Below are positions 37,201 to 45,745 of a stretch of DNA of 64,000 bases, piece by piece. Both the position numbers and the translations under genes were made by a program. Source of the DNA: CAYVZU01 sp964455935 (lineage in GTDB: Bacteria; Fibrobacterota; CAYVZU01). Within the stretch, counting starts at the first letter, position 1. Each line of letters begins with the position of its first letter. Location of the stretch: contig CAYVZU010000006.1 of NCBI GenBank assembly GCA_964455935.1, forward strand, positions 1 to 64,000, read 5' to 3'. The notes beneath the pieces are model-generated. The model did not search any database. It worked only from the letters and a program-made list of their open reading frames with translations, and had not been told where the DNA came from.

Positions 37201-37369
37201 CATGGGTGGCCATGGGAAAACCGTGATCACCCTTGCCAAGGCCTTCAAATCGGCGGAGCTTGTCGATTTCCTTGAAAGGCCGATTGGAAAGCCGAAAGTG
37301 CTGGGTTCGCGCCGGATCCGGATTGATTACGAACCGCATAAGGTGATCAGCTTGCGAATCAGGCCGTAG
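34277..37369 (+). CDS. Alpha-mannosidase, glycoside hydrolase family 38
   Basis: 1030 residues; ACGGAGG before the ATG. Family GH38 retaining mannosidase, zinc-dependent. His272 and Asp274 in GHAHIDYVWLWP are the metal ligands; Asp384 in LWLPDVFGY is the nucleophile. A GHG-type catalytic barrel (to about 560) is followed by a long beta-sandwich domain. No signal peptide, so it is cytoplasmic and cleaves internalised mannosides. It stands first in the accessory region, on the same strand as the downstream block but 790 bases away, with a decayed AraC-type regulator between. Confidence 0.94.
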   Translation: MNSGNGQQDSSTSRNMFIQLMPRRIQHTVHHLGSMLWNGRRNVDVFGGPVTADFCTQAQASKLPMRKVRPDEYFFTREKANKNTWQQKWFRVEIPAPEAGETGRRALHWDCRGESVVYLDGKPWASLDVAHPFCFIPEKRCTLWIDCGTYQTGLFYSGSKSPDQFGLRFEGAWISRINEKAWEVYWDFEVMLQLMAKLLEQHNLRISYGFAYHQKIESTPPLLRKLINRLHQACDAYEASGLDALRPALKRAYAEFPSENWQVNATLAGHAHIDYVWLWPERVTKRKTVHTFATMAHLMEYYPEFRFTSSSPALYKAVAESEPDLARKIKKLIRQKRWEATGATWVELDTHMPCGEALARSFSHGQHYFADLRGKPSKLLWLPDVFGYTASLPQLMRLGGVEYFSTTKLTWSHVNRFPFTSFIWRGNDGSEVLAHVVPGSYNGENPMDDLTHLSKAHVQSGIHPEVLSPVGIGDGGGGTTIKALELSRRVRNLSQIPTAKWGFMEDFCVRMDKVRQSLPVYDGELYLEIHRGTYTTQSQYKLAYRNVEKALQAYEAVRVALAKGPIDKAPWNRLECAQFHDAIPGSSIGLVYQELGGELRKLAPDLLSKAKAELEDSKTDRTFVFNPFAVSRKAVVSVPASSISKQRPVLGQRIGHGELLVHAELKGLQGLAVDSCATAAVKPDWSVSPRTLFNGIVRADFDRQGRLKRLTVDEQPIRMKAPCGFMLYHDRPADCDAWDIDQYSTYLGSPTAQHMNLAVIEKGPVRAILRGQSKLSDKSSLVLDYILEYGSPWLKVEAKIDWHEDHKLLKFHFPTDYRGKETRYGCPFGSVLRPQLPGSPEAEAMWEVPAARWAALSDEDGAPGLAVITEAKYGFSCRAGNLGLSLLKAPKSPDPEADIGNHVIRFAVGLHQMRSAGDRLNTAAVAETLYTPLLVLNRKQPIEPMVEFGDMGSLVPSWVLPSETGRGFILRMHETMGGHGKTVITLAKAFKSAELVDFLERPIGKPKVLGSRRIRIDYEPHKVISLRIRP

Positions 37370-37400
37370 GCCTAAAAGCGGGGATTCCCGGTTGGTGGTT

Positions 37401-38029
37401 TTAAAACCGGACCAATTTTATTTCTGAGGTTTGGTCCGCCCATTCCTGGACCAGCGCGCGAAGCCGGACGGCCTCACGATGAATGGCCGAAATGCCGGTC
37501 CTTTCGGGTACCATGCAATAATCGGCGAGCGCTTTGTAAAAGAGGGATATCCTCCTTGGCTGGCTGGCGATATCAGTCCCTCTCCGGGTTTTTGATTCGA
37601 TACAGAGTATCTGCGATCCGTTGCGCATTCGGAGCAGAAAGCTGTTTCAGAAAGGGTATAACTGCGGTTTCGCTCCCAAGCATCACAACCGCTTCCATTC
37701 CTGTTTTGGGATGCAGGCGTACCAAGTCGCTTCCGTGAAACGGCATGCAAATTCCCCCGAACCTTGCCTTCCTGCAGGTCGCAGTCAATGCTGCCTTGCG
37801 GAAAAAGAATCGCCATAGGTGGAGTGAAATGAAAAAGCTCATTGTTGAGCTTGTAGCGCGGCCCGCCCACGAGGTAGACCGACAGGAACGCGGCCGAGAT
37901 TGGTATGGAGGCTGTTTCGACCCGCACCATATCGGTTTGGTCTTCGTGACGGCAATGATATCGGGAAATTGGGACGAAATCAAGCAATTGTCCGTGCGTG
38001 CGCCGGGCCCATGCGCCAGCATGGGCCAA
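37401..38029 (-). pseudogene. Decayed AraC-type regulator sensor domain (frameshifted)
   Basis: Three short frames on the minus strand each read like pieces of an AraC-family effector-binding domain in the right order: YKLNNELFHFTPPMAILF (cupin-like sensor, about 37745-37860), then SDLVRLHPKTGMEAVV and following to about 37590, then SIHREAV-type helix with IHREAVRLRALVQEWA (about 37430-37480). They join only with two frameshifts, and no helix-turn-helix domain follows. Nothing else explains this 790-base gap; the plus-strand ORF here looks like a shadow. Confidence 0.45.
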
Positions 38030-38160
38030 AAGCTAAGGAAAATTCATATCTTCGTAGACATATCATCTTGTTACCGGAAAAATAATATGGCATATTTTAG
38101 ACGATTCTGAATACCTGTTCAAAGTATTAGTTGCAGGCTCACCCCATCAAGGTAAAATCC

Positions 38161-38568
38161 ATGCCCAATATTGAGAGCTTGACAGTTGAAAAGTGCAAAG
38201 GGTTGGACCCTCGCATGTTCGCCGTGAATCACGGAGCCGGCGAAAAATTGCCCGCTGCGATTGCGGCCATGCTCGACCCCGTGAACAAGGACGCCATTCA
38301 TTATTACGACAAGGACAAAACCGTGATGCCGGAATTGCACTACCATAAGTGCGATGAATACTGGATGTGGACCAAAGGAAGAACCAGGCTCACCCTGCGT
38401 CTTCCGGACGGACGCAGCGACACCTTCGAAATCGGCCCCGGCTGGGTGGCATACCTGGTGCGAGGCCTTGAACATAGGCATGAGCCGCTGGAAGACTGGG
38501 CTTGTTACGAATTTCAAAGCGAATATCGCGAAGGATGCAGTGGGATTCATCTCCATAGAAACCCATAA
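38161..38568 (+). CDS. Cupin-domain protein
   Basis: 135 residues; ATG chosen at 38161 over an upstream TTG. One cupin fold: motif 1 ELHYHKCDEYWMWTKG (HxHxxxE pattern for a metal), motif 2 GPGWVAYLVRGLEHRHEP with a third His. Could be an isomerase, epimerase, dioxygenase or a ligand-binding protein. First of the run of co-directional genes; 16 bases before the aminotransferase gene. Confidence 0.85.
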   Translation: MPNIESLTVEKCKGLDPRMFAVNHGAGEKLPAAIAAMLDPVNKDAIHYYDKDKTVMPELHYHKCDEYWMWTKGRTRLTLRLPDGRSDTFEIGPGWVAYLVRGLEHRHEPLEDWACYEFQSEYREGCSGIHLHRNP

Positions 38569-38584
38569 CAGGAAGGAGTCTACA

Positions 38585-39958
38585 ATGGCGACATTTGGAA
38601 AGGCTGAGATTCGGAACCTGACGAAGGCGGTTGAAAGCGGGTGGTTCTGCGATAAGCGCGGCGGATTCATGGACCAGTTCCGCTCCGACTTCGCGCGTGA
38701 TCTTGAGGCGAAACATGCAGTTACCGGCGCCACCGCCATGCTTCTTATGCAGGCCATCCCCGGGGCCCTCGGCATCGGTGCCGGAGATGAAATCATCGTT
38801 GATACGGTTGTGCAGTTCCACGCGATTGCGTGTCTCCACAACAATATTGTCCCGGTATGGGCCGATATTCGCCCGGACAATTTTCTCATGGACCCGGCGT
38901 CCGTTGAGAAAAAGGTCACCAAGCGCACAAAGGCGATCTGGGTCACTCATCTTTGGGGCTTCCCCGCCGAAGTCGACAAGCTGCGCAAGATCGCCGACAA
39001 GCATGGAATCTATCTGCTCGAAGATTGCGCGCACGCCCTGTTCGCGAAATACAAAGGCAAATTTCTGGGCAACTGGGGACATGTCGGCACGTATTCCTTC
39101 AATATGGGAAAGCAGTTGCCCACCGGTGAAGGCGGAATGGCAATTACCAGCGATGACAAGATCGCATTCGAGCTCAACCGCAGAATCATTTTCGGTGAGA
39201 GCCCGGAAGTGCTGTCGTCCAATTATCGCATGACGGAATTGCAGGCCGCGATCGGTGTGGAACAGCTCAAGAAGGTGCCGGGCTACCTCAAAACATTCAC
39301 CGAAGGAAAAAAGATCCTCGATGCCGCAGTAGCGGGCTGTTCGTGGATCGACGAGCGCAAAGCGATTTCGGGAAGCACGGTGGCACCTTATATCTGGTCG
39401 TCCATTTTCCGCGGCGAACGAAAAAACATCGACTACGGTGTTTTCAAGGCGGCCATGAAACAGGTCAATGGCGTGTTTGGATTCGGATTCACGCAGCGAC
39501 CGGGATATATGTACAACATTTTCCGAAACCCCAATGCCTATGGCGATAAAGGGTGCCCTTACAATTGCCATTTATACAAAGGCAATGTGGACTGGAAGGC
39601 CGGCATGTGCCCCGTTTCGGAAGATGTGATTCCCCGGCTCATCAATACCAACAACATGCTTCACGACCTCAAGAAGATGAGGGAGAAGGCGAAACACCTG
39701 AAAGAAGCCATCAACCTGGCCGAAAGCGGCAACGTGAAGCCCCTGGAATACAGCGAGATCGAAAAGAAAATCCTAAAGACGGTCAAGGAACATGGGCAAT
39801 TGGAGCCGATCGAAGTGATCTCCATATTCGATAAAAAGGGATGGGGTCATTTCGACGAGCACGGTATGTTCGCCATGATGGAAGGCCTGCGCGAACGCTT
39901 CCCGCTAAAACTGTCGCATGCCGGACCGCGGAAGTTCTCATTTCATGAATTGTCATGA
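38585..39958 (+). CDS. DegT/DnrJ/EryC1 aminotransferase with extra C-terminal domain
   Basis: 457 residues; GGAAGGAG before the ATG. PLP-dependent sugar (or aminocyclitol) aminotransferase. PLP Lys176 in SFNMGKQLPTGEGG, phosphate-binding TGATAMLL near residue 40, and the CPYNCHLYKGNVDWKAGMCP segment with VSEDVIPRLI. The last about 70 residues (YSEIEKKILKTVKEHGQLEP onward) look like a winged-helix domain, unusual for the family. Product of the reaction unknown. Confidence 0.9.
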   Translation: MATFGKAEIRNLTKAVESGWFCDKRGGFMDQFRSDFARDLEAKHAVTGATAMLLMQAIPGALGIGAGDEIIVDTVVQFHAIACLHNNIVPVWADIRPDNFLMDPASVEKKVTKRTKAIWVTHLWGFPAEVDKLRKIADKHGIYLLEDCAHALFAKYKGKFLGNWGHVGTYSFNMGKQLPTGEGGMAITSDDKIAFELNRRIIFGESPEVLSSNYRMTELQAAIGVEQLKKVPGYLKTFTEGKKILDAAVAGCSWIDERKAISGSTVAPYIWSSIFRGERKNIDYGVFKAAMKQVNGVFGFGFTQRPGYMYNIFRNPNAYGDKGCPYNCHLYKGNVDWKAGMCPVSEDVIPRLINTNNMLHDLKKMREKAKHLKEAINLAESGNVKPLEYSEIEKKILKTVKEHGQLEPIEVISIFDKKGWGHFDEHGMFAMMEGLRERFPLKLSHAGPRKFSFHELS

Positions 39959-39974
39959 AAATGTTTACATGACA
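39951..39974. promoter_or_regulatory. Inverted repeat over the aminotransferase stop codon
   Basis: TGTCATG (39951-39957) and CATGACA (39968-39974), perfect arms with a 10-base spacer that contains ATGTTTA. It covers the end of the DegT-type gene. A second perfect pair follows (GATGTCATTT 39997-40006 and AAATGACATC 40070-40079). The spacing fits an operator of a dimeric regulator better than a terminator, as no T-tract follows. The rest of 39959-40252 shows nothing I can call. Confidence 0.35.
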
Positions 39975-40252
39975 AAGGATTGCTTTGTCGAGCTGGGATG
40001 TCATTTCCATCGCATGCGAGAAATCTTCCATGGTATGGGCGCAAGGATTTCTCCTCGATGGCACGTCGAAAATGACATCAAAAATTTGGGTCTCAATTAC
40101 GATTGCGCCAACGCGCGTTTTTGCACCGGCAAGGATCCGGTTGAAGACCTGGAATCCAATGCGAAACACGCGGCAATGGATTTGGCGCAAAGTTGGCCCC
40201 CTCCCGGTTTCTTCCCCGAGGGGGCAAAGACCTTAACTTCAAAGAGACAAAT

Positions 40253-41329
40253 ATGAAAAATGGAAGAATCGGCCTTGGCGTAATCGGCATGGGTCGAAGC
40301 AATATGGCTTCGACCCTGACTCTTTTGGAAAAAGAACCCGGCCTGTGCTTCGAAATTCGCTCGGTTTGCGCGCTTCCCGCGGCGGACATCGAGGAAACGG
40401 CGCGCCAGTTTGGAATTCCCCACTGGACTGTCGATTACCGGGAGCTTGTGGCACGAAGCGATGTTGACGTCGTCTGCGTCTTCTCGCCCGACCACCTGCA
40501 CGCGGAGCATTGTATTGCCGCCCTGGACGCCGGCAAGCACGTGGTGTGCACGAAGCCCATGGTTACGAAAATCGAGGACGCCGCACGGCTTGTTCGGCTT
40601 GTAAAGGAAAAGAAAGTCAAGTTCCTCGTAGGCCAAACCATGCGATTCGACAGGCAGTTCCTGGCGGCCAAACAACTTCATGATGATGGCGATCTTGGTG
40701 AATTGATTGCCCTTGAAAGCTATTACGTGCATGACATGCGGCCCGTTTTTCAGTCCACGCCATGGCGGCTGAAAGTGCCGCAGGACCTGATGTTTGGCGG
40801 GTGCGTACACTCGATTGACGTGATTCGCGCCTTTGGCGGAGACATCGAATCCATTCATGCGTTCGCGCAAAATGGCAATCTCACGAAGGAATATCCTATT
40901 CCCGACAATTTCTTCGTCAACATCAAATTCAAATCCGGCGCAATCGGTCGGGTATCGGGTCTCTATGGGATCGTCCACCCCCCTACCCCAATGATGCAGT
41001 TTGGACTTTACGGCACCAGGGGCAGCCTCCAGTCGGAATTCACGGATAACGAGCCTGGTCAAGTACGGGTGGTCCTGGACAAGCTTCCCGGCCATAAATC
41101 CATGGTCATGAATTTCGAAAAGGAAGCGGATCTAAGTTGCTATGGACATGGGGCGACTGTAATTCGCTACATGCGTCATTTTCAGGAATGTCTGGACAAT
41201 GACAAGGATCCTTCGCCCGGCGTATTGGACGGGGCCAAATCCGTTGCCGCCGGAGTGGCGGCATGGGAATCGATCAGGACCGGTAAGGTCGTGGAAATTC
41301 GCGGCAATCTGGATCCGTTTCCGGGGTAA
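40253..41329 (+). CDS. Gfo/Idh/MocA-family oxidoreductase (first)
   Basis: 358 residues; start ATG at 40253. NAD-dependent dehydrogenase of the glucose-fructose oxidoreductase family. Rossmann motif GVIGMGRSN (GxGxxx), the CTKPM box (usual EKP; Lys kept), and GGCVHSIDVIRAFGG in the C-terminal domain with the catalytic His/Asp pattern. Acts on sugars or inositols. It precedes the ABC exporter gene by five bases. Confidence 0.92.
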   Translation: MKNGRIGLGVIGMGRSNMASTLTLLEKEPGLCFEIRSVCALPAADIEETARQFGIPHWTVDYRELVARSDVDVVCVFSPDHLHAEHCIAALDAGKHVVCTKPMVTKIEDAARLVRLVKEKKVKFLVGQTMRFDRQFLAAKQLHDDGDLGELIALESYYVHDMRPVFQSTPWRLKVPQDLMFGGCVHSIDVIRAFGGDIESIHAFAQNGNLTKEYPIPDNFFVNIKFKSGAIGRVSGLYGIVHPPTPMMQFGLYGTRGSLQSEFTDNEPGQVRVVLDKLPGHKSMVMNFEKEADLSCYGHGATVIRYMRHFQECLDNDKDPSPGVLDGAKSVAAGVAAWESIRTGKVVEIRGNLDPFPG

Positions 41330-41334
41330 ACCGA

Positions 41335-43095
41335 ATGACAACCAAAGCATCCCTTTGGACCGTGGTTCGCGCAATTTGGCAGCACTCTGGCAAATCGCGC
41401 AGATTGATACCGCTTCAGTTCGTCATTCTTACCATTGACGCCATGATGCAATCCCTTGTCCCGGCTGTTCTGGGTTATGTCGTCAATCAATTGCTTAAAG
41501 ACCCGCAGCAATTCGTCAGTGAGCAGCTGCTCTGGCTTTCCGGAGCCGCAATTCTCGCCGCAGCGGTGTTTTACGCCATCGCGGTGACGCAGCACTATCT
41601 GGGACAGAAGATCGGGGCCCTGGCCCTGATCGGCGTTCAATCGGAACTGTACCGGCATCTGCAGCGGCTTGGCGCCGATTTTTATCAGCGAACGCACGTG
41701 GGCGAAGTTACACAACGCCTTACCGCCGATACAAGCCGGGGCGTACAGGAATTGTACGGGCTGCTGATTATGCTGTATTGGAGCTCGGTCCTTCTGCTTT
41801 CGTCCATCGTGATCATGGCCCGTCTGAATCTGAAAATGCTGGCCGTCTTTCTTTCGATCCTGGCGTGTTTGTTTGCAACTTCCCGTTTCGTATTGCCGAT
41901 ACTGCGCCGCCTTCATCGCGAGGCCCAGGACGAAATGGGCCGTATCAATGCACGAATGACCGAGGACATCGCCTCGATCAGCCTGATTCAAGCGTATGCA
42001 AGGGAAGCGTCAACCTTTGAGAACGTAACACAATTATGGCATTCGTTCCTCCACAAGACGCTGCGCAGCAGGCTTGTGGGTGTTTTCTACAGCGATATTA
42101 TCAATACCTTCATGACCTTTCTTGGCCCCATGGCCATGCTCTTCCTGGGTTCGCTTCTGATCAGCGATACGTTTAGCGTCGCCACATTGGTTGCGTTTTA
42201 TGCGTATTGGCGCAGCTCTGCATGGCCGGCGTCGAGTCTGGTTCAAACACTGGCCCAGCTTTTTGCCTCCCTGGCGAGTTTCGATCGCATCATGGAGTTT
42301 TTCAACGAAAGCCCGACCGTTCAGGATCGGCCGGACGCGCGTGAGGCTGTGCTCAAAGGCACAGTCGAGTTCGATCACGTTTGGTTCCGCTATCCCTTGG
42401 GGAACAACGAGTACGTGATTCGGGATCTTTCGTTTCGCGTGAATCAGGACCAGAGCTTGGCCATTGTCGGCGAAAGCGGGGCCGGTAAATCCACGATTCT
42501 TCAGATGCTCTTGCGTTTTTATACCCCTCAGCAGGGCGAGATCCGGGTGGACGGCCAAAACGTTCTCGATCTGAAACTGGCCAGCCTTCGGGAGCAGGTT
42601 GGCGTTGTCATGCAGGAGACAATCATTCTGAGCGGAACGATTCGTCACAATATGCTGCTGGCCAAACCCGATGCCGGCGATCCCGAAATTATCGCCGCCC
42701 TTGACGCGGCGGAAGCCTGGACCTTCATCAAGGAGATGCCGGACAAGCTCGACACAATCCTGGGTGAACGCGGCACAAGGCTTTCCGGAGGCCAAAAGCA
42801 GCGGCTTGCCATTGCCCGTGTTCTGCTTAAAAACCCTCCCATCGTTGTCCTGGACGAGGCCACATCCTCGCTGGACAGTGTGACCGAGAAGAGGATTCAG
42901 GATACTATGAAACGGCTGTTCCGGGACCGCACCTCCATTGTCGTGGCGCACCGGCTTTCTACGGTCATCGACAGCAGTCAGATTCTCTTTCTTGAAAAAG
43001 GACAGGTACTCGCGGTCGATAGCCACGCCGAACTCGTGGAGACCTGTCCGGCATACCGGGAGCTTTGCCTTAAACAGCAGTTGGTGGCTGCGTAG
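41335..43095 (+). CDS. ABC exporter: fused transmembrane and ATPase domains
   Basis: 586 residues. Six transmembrane helices (residues about 25-320) followed by a nucleotide-binding domain: Walker A GESGAGKST (379-387), Q loop, signature LSGGQKQR, Walker B VVLDEATSSLD, H loop AHRLST. Half-transporter of the MsbA/LmrA type; acts as a homodimer to export lipids, drugs or peptides. Its position within the biosynthesis-like run suggests export of the pathway product; this is inference. Starts five bases after the preceding gene. Confidence 0.95.
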   Translation: MTTKASLWTVVRAIWQHSGKSRRLIPLQFVILTIDAMMQSLVPAVLGYVVNQLLKDPQQFVSEQLLWLSGAAILAAAVFYAIAVTQHYLGQKIGALALIGVQSELYRHLQRLGADFYQRTHVGEVTQRLTADTSRGVQELYGLLIMLYWSSVLLLSSIVIMARLNLKMLAVFLSILACLFATSRFVLPILRRLHREAQDEMGRINARMTEDIASISLIQAYAREASTFENVTQLWHSFLHKTLRSRLVGVFYSDIINTFMTFLGPMAMLFLGSLLISDTFSVATLVAFYAYWRSSAWPASSLVQTLAQLFASLASFDRIMEFFNESPTVQDRPDAREAVLKGTVEFDHVWFRYPLGNNEYVIRDLSFRVNQDQSLAIVGESGAGKSTILQMLLRFYTPQQGEIRVDGQNVLDLKLASLREQVGVVMQETIILSGTIRHNMLLAKPDAGDPEIIAALDAAEAWTFIKEMPDKLDTILGERGTRLSGGQKQRLAIARVLLKNPPIVVLDEATSSLDSVTEKRIQDTMKRLFRDRTSIVVAHRLSTVIDSSQILFLEKGQVLAVDSHAELVETCPAYRELCLKQQLVAA

Positions 43096-43172
43096 GGAAA
43101 TCGAAAAGACGCCTGGTAACGGATTCGCGCATTCGTCAAGGCAACGCTCCGCCCGTTGGAGGAACGCTACTC

Positions 43173-44525
43173 ATGAAATGTACTCCCCGACAGGAAAGGT
43201 TGATCAAGCTCACCTTTCTGGATTATCAGCAGAATTCGGAGTTTTTAAAGGCGCCTCTTATCCTTAACAAGGCCGAGGGCCTGTATTATTGGGATGCGGA
43301 AGGCAAACGCTATTTCGATGCCATTGGCGGGGTTTTCGTGGCCGTTCTTGGGCACCGTCATCCACGCCTGATGGAAGCAATGCGCCAGCAGATGGAAAAA
43401 ATCACCTTCACGCCTCCCCTTCACGGGATTTCGGATGTCGCCCTGGACTTCATCGAGAAGCTCGGCTCGATCACACCCGGCAATCTCAACTACATCAAGC
43501 CCTACAGCGGCGGATCGGAGTCGACCGAGTCGGCCATGAAGTTTGTGCGCCAGTACTTCAAACAAACGGGGCATCCAAACAAATACAAATTCGTGAGTTG
43601 CTATCACGGCTATCATGGGGCCACGTTCGGCGCCATGGCAGCCAGCGGAACCGGCAAACGAAAATCGAAATTCGAACCCCAAATGGGTGGTTTTGTCAAA
43701 ACCTTTATGCCCCAACACTATCGTGACCATTTTCCATCGTGGGAACAGGCCAATCGCTTCGCCGCACAAATGATTGAAGATGCGATCATCGCCGAGGACC
43801 CCGATACCGTGGCGGGGATCATTATTGAGCCCATCTCCAACACGGGAGGGATTGCCACTCCCACTGACGAGTTCTTCCGCCTGTTGCGAGCCGGTTGCGA
43901 CCGCCTCAATGTAATGCTTGTATTCGACGAGGTCATTACGGGTTTTGCGCGCACCGGCAACATGTTTGCCGCGCAGACATTTGGCACCACGCCCGATATT
44001 ATCTGCGCGGGTAAGGGGCTTTCCAGCGGCGCCATTCCATTGGGAGCCATGATGGCGCGGGACGACATGGGCGACGCGTTTTTTGGGCCCGAGCAGGACG
44101 AGGTGCAATTCGCGCACGGCCACACCTTTGCGGGAAACCCTCTGGCAAGCGCCGTGGGGATTGCCGTGATCGACGAAATCCGGGAAAAGAACCTCGACAA
44201 GAAAGCCCAGGCCCTAGGCCAATATTTATCGGACAAGCTGAAAGGCTTGAAAAAATACGGCGTGGTGCGCGAAATTCGCGGCAAAGGCATGATCCGCGGT
44301 GTCGAACTCGTGAAGGACACCCAATCAATGGAGCCCTATAACGAGCTGGGGCTCGCGCTTAAAAAGACGAGTCTCAAGAACGGTCTTATCATGCGCGTCA
44401 ACCCCAATTGGTTTGCGGTGGCGCCGGCCCTTATTTCAGAGAAATCCGATATTGACGAAATGACGGAGCTGATTGAGAAAAGCTTGAAGGATGCATTGGC
44501 GGCTATGAAGGGGACGAAATTATGA
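43173..44525 (+). CDS. Class III PLP-dependent aminotransferase
   Basis: 450 residues. Fold-type I aminotransferase of the omega/GABA/ornithine-type group: YWDAEGKRYFDAIGGVFVAVLGH at the start, GGSESTESAMK, SCYHGYHGAT, the acidic VFDEVITGFARTG, and PLP Lys281 in CAGKGLSSGAIPLGA. Substrate is not evident. It follows the ABC exporter by 77 bases. Confidence 0.93.
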   Translation: MKCTPRQERLIKLTFLDYQQNSEFLKAPLILNKAEGLYYWDAEGKRYFDAIGGVFVAVLGHRHPRLMEAMRQQMEKITFTPPLHGISDVALDFIEKLGSITPGNLNYIKPYSGGSESTESAMKFVRQYFKQTGHPNKYKFVSCYHGYHGATFGAMAASGTGKRKSKFEPQMGGFVKTFMPQHYRDHFPSWEQANRFAAQMIEDAIIAEDPDTVAGIIIEPISNTGGIATPTDEFFRLLRAGCDRLNVMLVFDEVITGFARTGNMFAAQTFGTTPDIICAGKGLSSGAIPLGAMMARDDMGDAFFGPEQDEVQFAHGHTFAGNPLASAVGIAVIDEIREKNLDKKAQALGQYLSDKLKGLKKYGVVREIRGKGMIRGVELVKDTQSMEPYNELGLALKKTSLKNGLIMRVNPNWFAVAPALISEKSDIDEMTELIEKSLKDALAAMKGTKL

Positions 44526-44701
44526 TTCGGGTTAGGACCTGGAGGTTGAAACCAGAACGTTAAAGACCGCTTTTGAGAAAGAGGGGCTTGTCAAGCTCCA
44601 AAGCAAGACGGCGGATTGGCCTGGAGAATCAATGTTTTTCGCGGAAATTGGAAAACGCCCGTAAAGCGATACGCGGAAATGAGCGAAATGGACGCCCTGA
44701 A

Positions 44702-45742
44702 ATGAAAGCACTCGTAAAATTCGGTCAGAAGCCCGGCGAAGTGGAAATTCGCGATGTGCCGGAGCCGGCATGCGGGCCGGGTGCTGTTGTAATTGAGGTG
44801 AAAGCGGCATCGATATGCGGCTGGGATATTGAAATGTGGAAACACGCGATGGCCAACCCGGTGGCCGTGCCCGTGATTCAGGGCCATGAATTCTGCGGTG
44901 TGATCAAGGAAACAGGGCCGGGCACGAACGGATGGAATACAGGCGATCGTGTTACCTGTGAAACATCGGCGGTCGTTTGCGGCAAATGCTTCTGGTGCCG
45001 CAAGGGTGATTATCAAATTTGCCCAAATCGCAAGGGGTTTGGGTACGGTGTGGACGGCGCATTCGCCAAATACGTAATCGCCCGACAGGAGATCCTGCAC
45101 AGAATCCCACCTTCCCTCTCGTTTGAAGAAGCGGCGCTGACCGAACCCTTTTGCGTGGTGCACCACGCGCTGGCCGACCGCATCCGTATTGCCCCTGGCG
45201 ATGTGGTCGTGATTGTGGGACCAGGTCCCATTGGCCTGATTTCCCTTCAAATGGCAAGGCTGATGGGGGCCAGCGCCACCTTGCTTGTGGGCACAAGAAG
45301 CGACCGCAGCCGTATGGCACTTGCGCAAGAACACGGCTGGGCCGATCGAATTGCTGAAGTCGAAAATGAAAATCCTGTGGAAGCAGCAATGCAAATGACC
45401 GCGGGCCGAGGCGCCGATGTGGTGGCCGACTGCGCTGGAAATTCCGCCGCCCTTCATACGGCGCTCGAAAGCGTGCGCCCCTATGGACAGGTTGTGAAAA
45501 TCGGCTGGGGACCAAAACCCTACGACCGCAGCCTCGACACGCTGCTGCGAAAATCAGCCACGTTGTCAGGCACCTTTGGCCACAACTGGCACAACTGGGA
45601 AGCCATATTGAAGATGTTCGAGGCGGGGCGGCTTGACCCCAAATCGCTGATTTCTGATGTGCTGCCGCTCCGCCGTTGGCTGGAAGCCTTTAAAAGGCTG
45701 GAATCCGCCAAAGCCGTGAAGATTGTGTTAATACCGGAATAG
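44702..45742 (+). CDS. Zinc-dependent alcohol dehydrogenase (MDR family), first
   Basis: 346 residues. Medium-chain dehydrogenase: N-terminal catalytic domain with Cys in ASICGWDIEMW, GHEFCG (His-Glu), structural-zinc cysteines in CGKCFWCRKGDYQIC, and the Rossmann site VIVGPGPIGLISLQ (GxGPxG). Resembles sorbitol/threonine dehydrogenase-type enzymes. The 176 bases before it show no gene. Three bases before the M20 gene. Confidence 0.93.
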   Translation: MKALVKFGQKPGEVEIRDVPEPACGPGAVVIEVKAASICGWDIEMWKHAMANPVAVPVIQGHEFCGVIKETGPGTNGWNTGDRVTCETSAVVCGKCFWCRKGDYQICPNRKGFGYGVDGAFAKYVIARQEILHRIPPSLSFEEAALTEPFCVVHHALADRIRIAPGDVVVIVGPGPIGLISLQMARLMGASATLLVGTRSDRSRMALAQEHGWADRIAEVENENPVEAAMQMTAGRGADVVADCAGNSAALHTALESVRPYGQVVKIGWGPKPYDRSLDTLLRKSATLSGTFGHNWHNWEAILKMFEAGRLDPKSLISDVLPLRRWLEAFKRLESAKAVKIVLIPE

Positions 45743-45745
45743 CCC

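Noticed and set aside
37745..38110. Plus-strand 121-residue ORF in the GH38-cupin gap
   Set aside because: No ribosome site and no family features; the minus strand shows an ordered AraC-like relic in the same place.
39783..40190. Minus-strand ORF resembling an AraC-type N-terminus
   Set aside because: It overlaps the 3' end of the DegT-type aminotransferase and is not conserved enough to call.
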